DNA from: a virus
Length of the DNA: 64,000 bases
Strand: one strand, 5' to 3'
Virus record (IMG/VR): IMGVR_UViG_3300031974_002457
Coordinates: 1-64,000 of that record
The notes beneath the pieces are model-generated. The model saw nothing but the letters and a program-made list of their open reading frames with translations, was not told the DNA's origin and ran no database searches. Below, piece by piece: positions 63,559-64,000 of this stretch. How positions within the stretch are numbered: position 1 is the first letter of the stretch; each line of letters starts with the position of its first letter. The position numbers and the translations under genes were made by a program.

Positions 63559-63916
63559 AACAATATAATTACATAGTTAAAATGAAATTTAATAAGAGTG
63601 TGACACTTGCCTATTACTAAGGATATATTTAAAGGCTATTGTCATATAAAAAAGTTGTCAGATATATTGGGGTAAAGTGTTGCTCCCCTCCCCTCCCCAC
63701 CTTGCCTTCATAGGAAAACGCCTTTCTATAAGCTAGCCCCACCTGCTTATATTCTTATTATCCTAAGTTTTTCGTATTTTCCTTGTAATACATGTTAACT
63801 ATTATACTCACTTCATTTATTTATTTATTTATATTTTATAAAAACATTTCACATATTGTTACAAACTCACTACAATGTATTATGGATAATAATAATGTAA
63901 GTAAAAAGTAAACAAT
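63559..63916. promoter_or_regulatory. Divergent control region between late and early blocks
   Basis: The only gap above 300 bases. It separates the minus block from a plus-strand ORF beginning at 63917, so it should hold promoters for both, and perhaps an origin or packaging site. It holds a C-rich tract (63683-63700: four-C runs separated by T, G-rich on the minus strand), a short ATTT repeat run (about 63815-63830) and a candidate plus promoter at 63856-63883. No gene was found. Confidence 0.7.
63856..63883 (+). promoter_or_regulatory. Candidate promoter of the plus-strand (early) block
   Basis: TTGTTA (63856-63861), a 16-base spacer and TATTAT (63878-63883), 33 bases before the ATG at 63917. 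It shares a TCACTA...ATGT word in the spacer with the candidate at 2856. A sigma-70-type call by eye only. Confidence 0.35.
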
Positions 63917-64000
63917 ATGAATTTAAAAATTAGAAGTTGTGAGAGTGTGCGGAATACTACTAACATTAAAACTACTAATAAACAAATAAACTACTTTTAC
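63917..64000 (+). CDS. Start of a plus-strand gene, cut by the window end
   Basis: The frame opens at ATG 63917 (MNLKIRSCESVRNTTNIKTT) and continues to the edge without a stop. It follows AT-rich leader sequence without a Shine-Dalgarno. Only 28 codons are seen; no function is recognised. It suggests the early block continues beyond the window. Confidence 0.4.
   Translation, partial: MNLKIRSCESVRNTTNIKTTNKQINYFY

Noticed and set aside
63683-63700. A complete intramolecular four-run G-quadruplex on the minus strand
   Set aside because: Only three runs of four G are present, with a GG as the fourth; kept as a G-rich tract, not called a quadruplex.
1-64000. tRNA genes, CRISPR arrays, integrase or insertion sequences
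   Set aside because: Looked for by eye in the gaps; the gaps are too short for tRNAs except the 63.6-63.9 kb region, where no cloverleaf was seen, and no integrase or transposase motifs occur in the proteins.

Overview
This window is about three quarters or more of a tailed-phage genome: two gene blocks converge at about 16.1 kb, and a divergent control region lies at 63.56-63.92 kb. It carries terminase, portal, scaffold, capsid, connector, fibre and holin genes but no tape measure, tail-tube or sheath genes, so a podovirus is most likely. The terminase-portal-scaffold-capsid set resembles the crAss-like (Crassvirales-type) phages in order and size; that is a judgement from memory of those proteins, not a search. 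The DNA is AT-rich. Starts lack Shine-Dalgarno sequences and follow A/T-rich stretches, as in Bacteroidetes. With KDO enzymes, a phage outer-membrane barrel and Gram-negative lysis genes, this suggests a marine Bacteroidetes (flavobacterial) host. No tRNA, CRISPR array, insertion sequence or integrase was seen. No DNA polymerase is visible; it may lie in the part of the genome outside the window.

Plus-strand block (1-16,144), early and metabolic genes: the end of an ATP-dependent DNA ligase, a 3D-domain protein, an HTH protein and a sigma-70-type factor; then a recombination and replication set (ERF annealing protein, PD-(D/E)XK nuclease, SSB-like protein, primase-helicase); then nucleotide metabolism (thymidylate-synthase-family enzyme with a dCMP-type active-site residue, MazG proteins, DUF1064-type nuclease, class Ia ribonucleotide reductase); then a surface-sugar set (JmjC/cupin oxygenase, cupin, KdsB, KdsA, Cys-cluster protein, two glycosyltransferases).

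Minus-strand block (63,558 down to 16,133), late genes in order of transcription: small basic protein, membrane peptide, GroEL, GroES, winged-helix protein, a zincin and a basic protein with SPxK motifs, holin, a fibre cassette (13-residue-repeat fibre, two extraordinary Thr/Ser-repeat fibres, a spermidine-synthase-like protein, a KpsC/KpsS-like putative transferase), tandem GroES-like protein, terminase, portal, scaffold, capsid, connectors and tail proteins, ejection proteins including a 2,334-residue polyvalent protein, then an envelope and lysis set (outer-membrane barrel, two membrane coiled-coil paralogues, thioredoxin-like protein, PAP2 phosphatase, M15 peptidase, pre-toxin-like protein) and small basic SPxK proteins.

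The most interesting ideas are: (1) a phage-encoded CMP-KDO supply with candidate transferases beside mucin-like Thr fibres, suggesting sugar-decorated fibres or remodelling of the host surface; (2) a short SPxK motif scattered over seven otherwise unrelated late proteins, possibly a virion-targeting or processing tag; (3) a giant polyvalent protein with recurrent QFS[L/K] motifs at likely segment borders; and (4) a pre-toxin-type membrane segment in a phage late protein.
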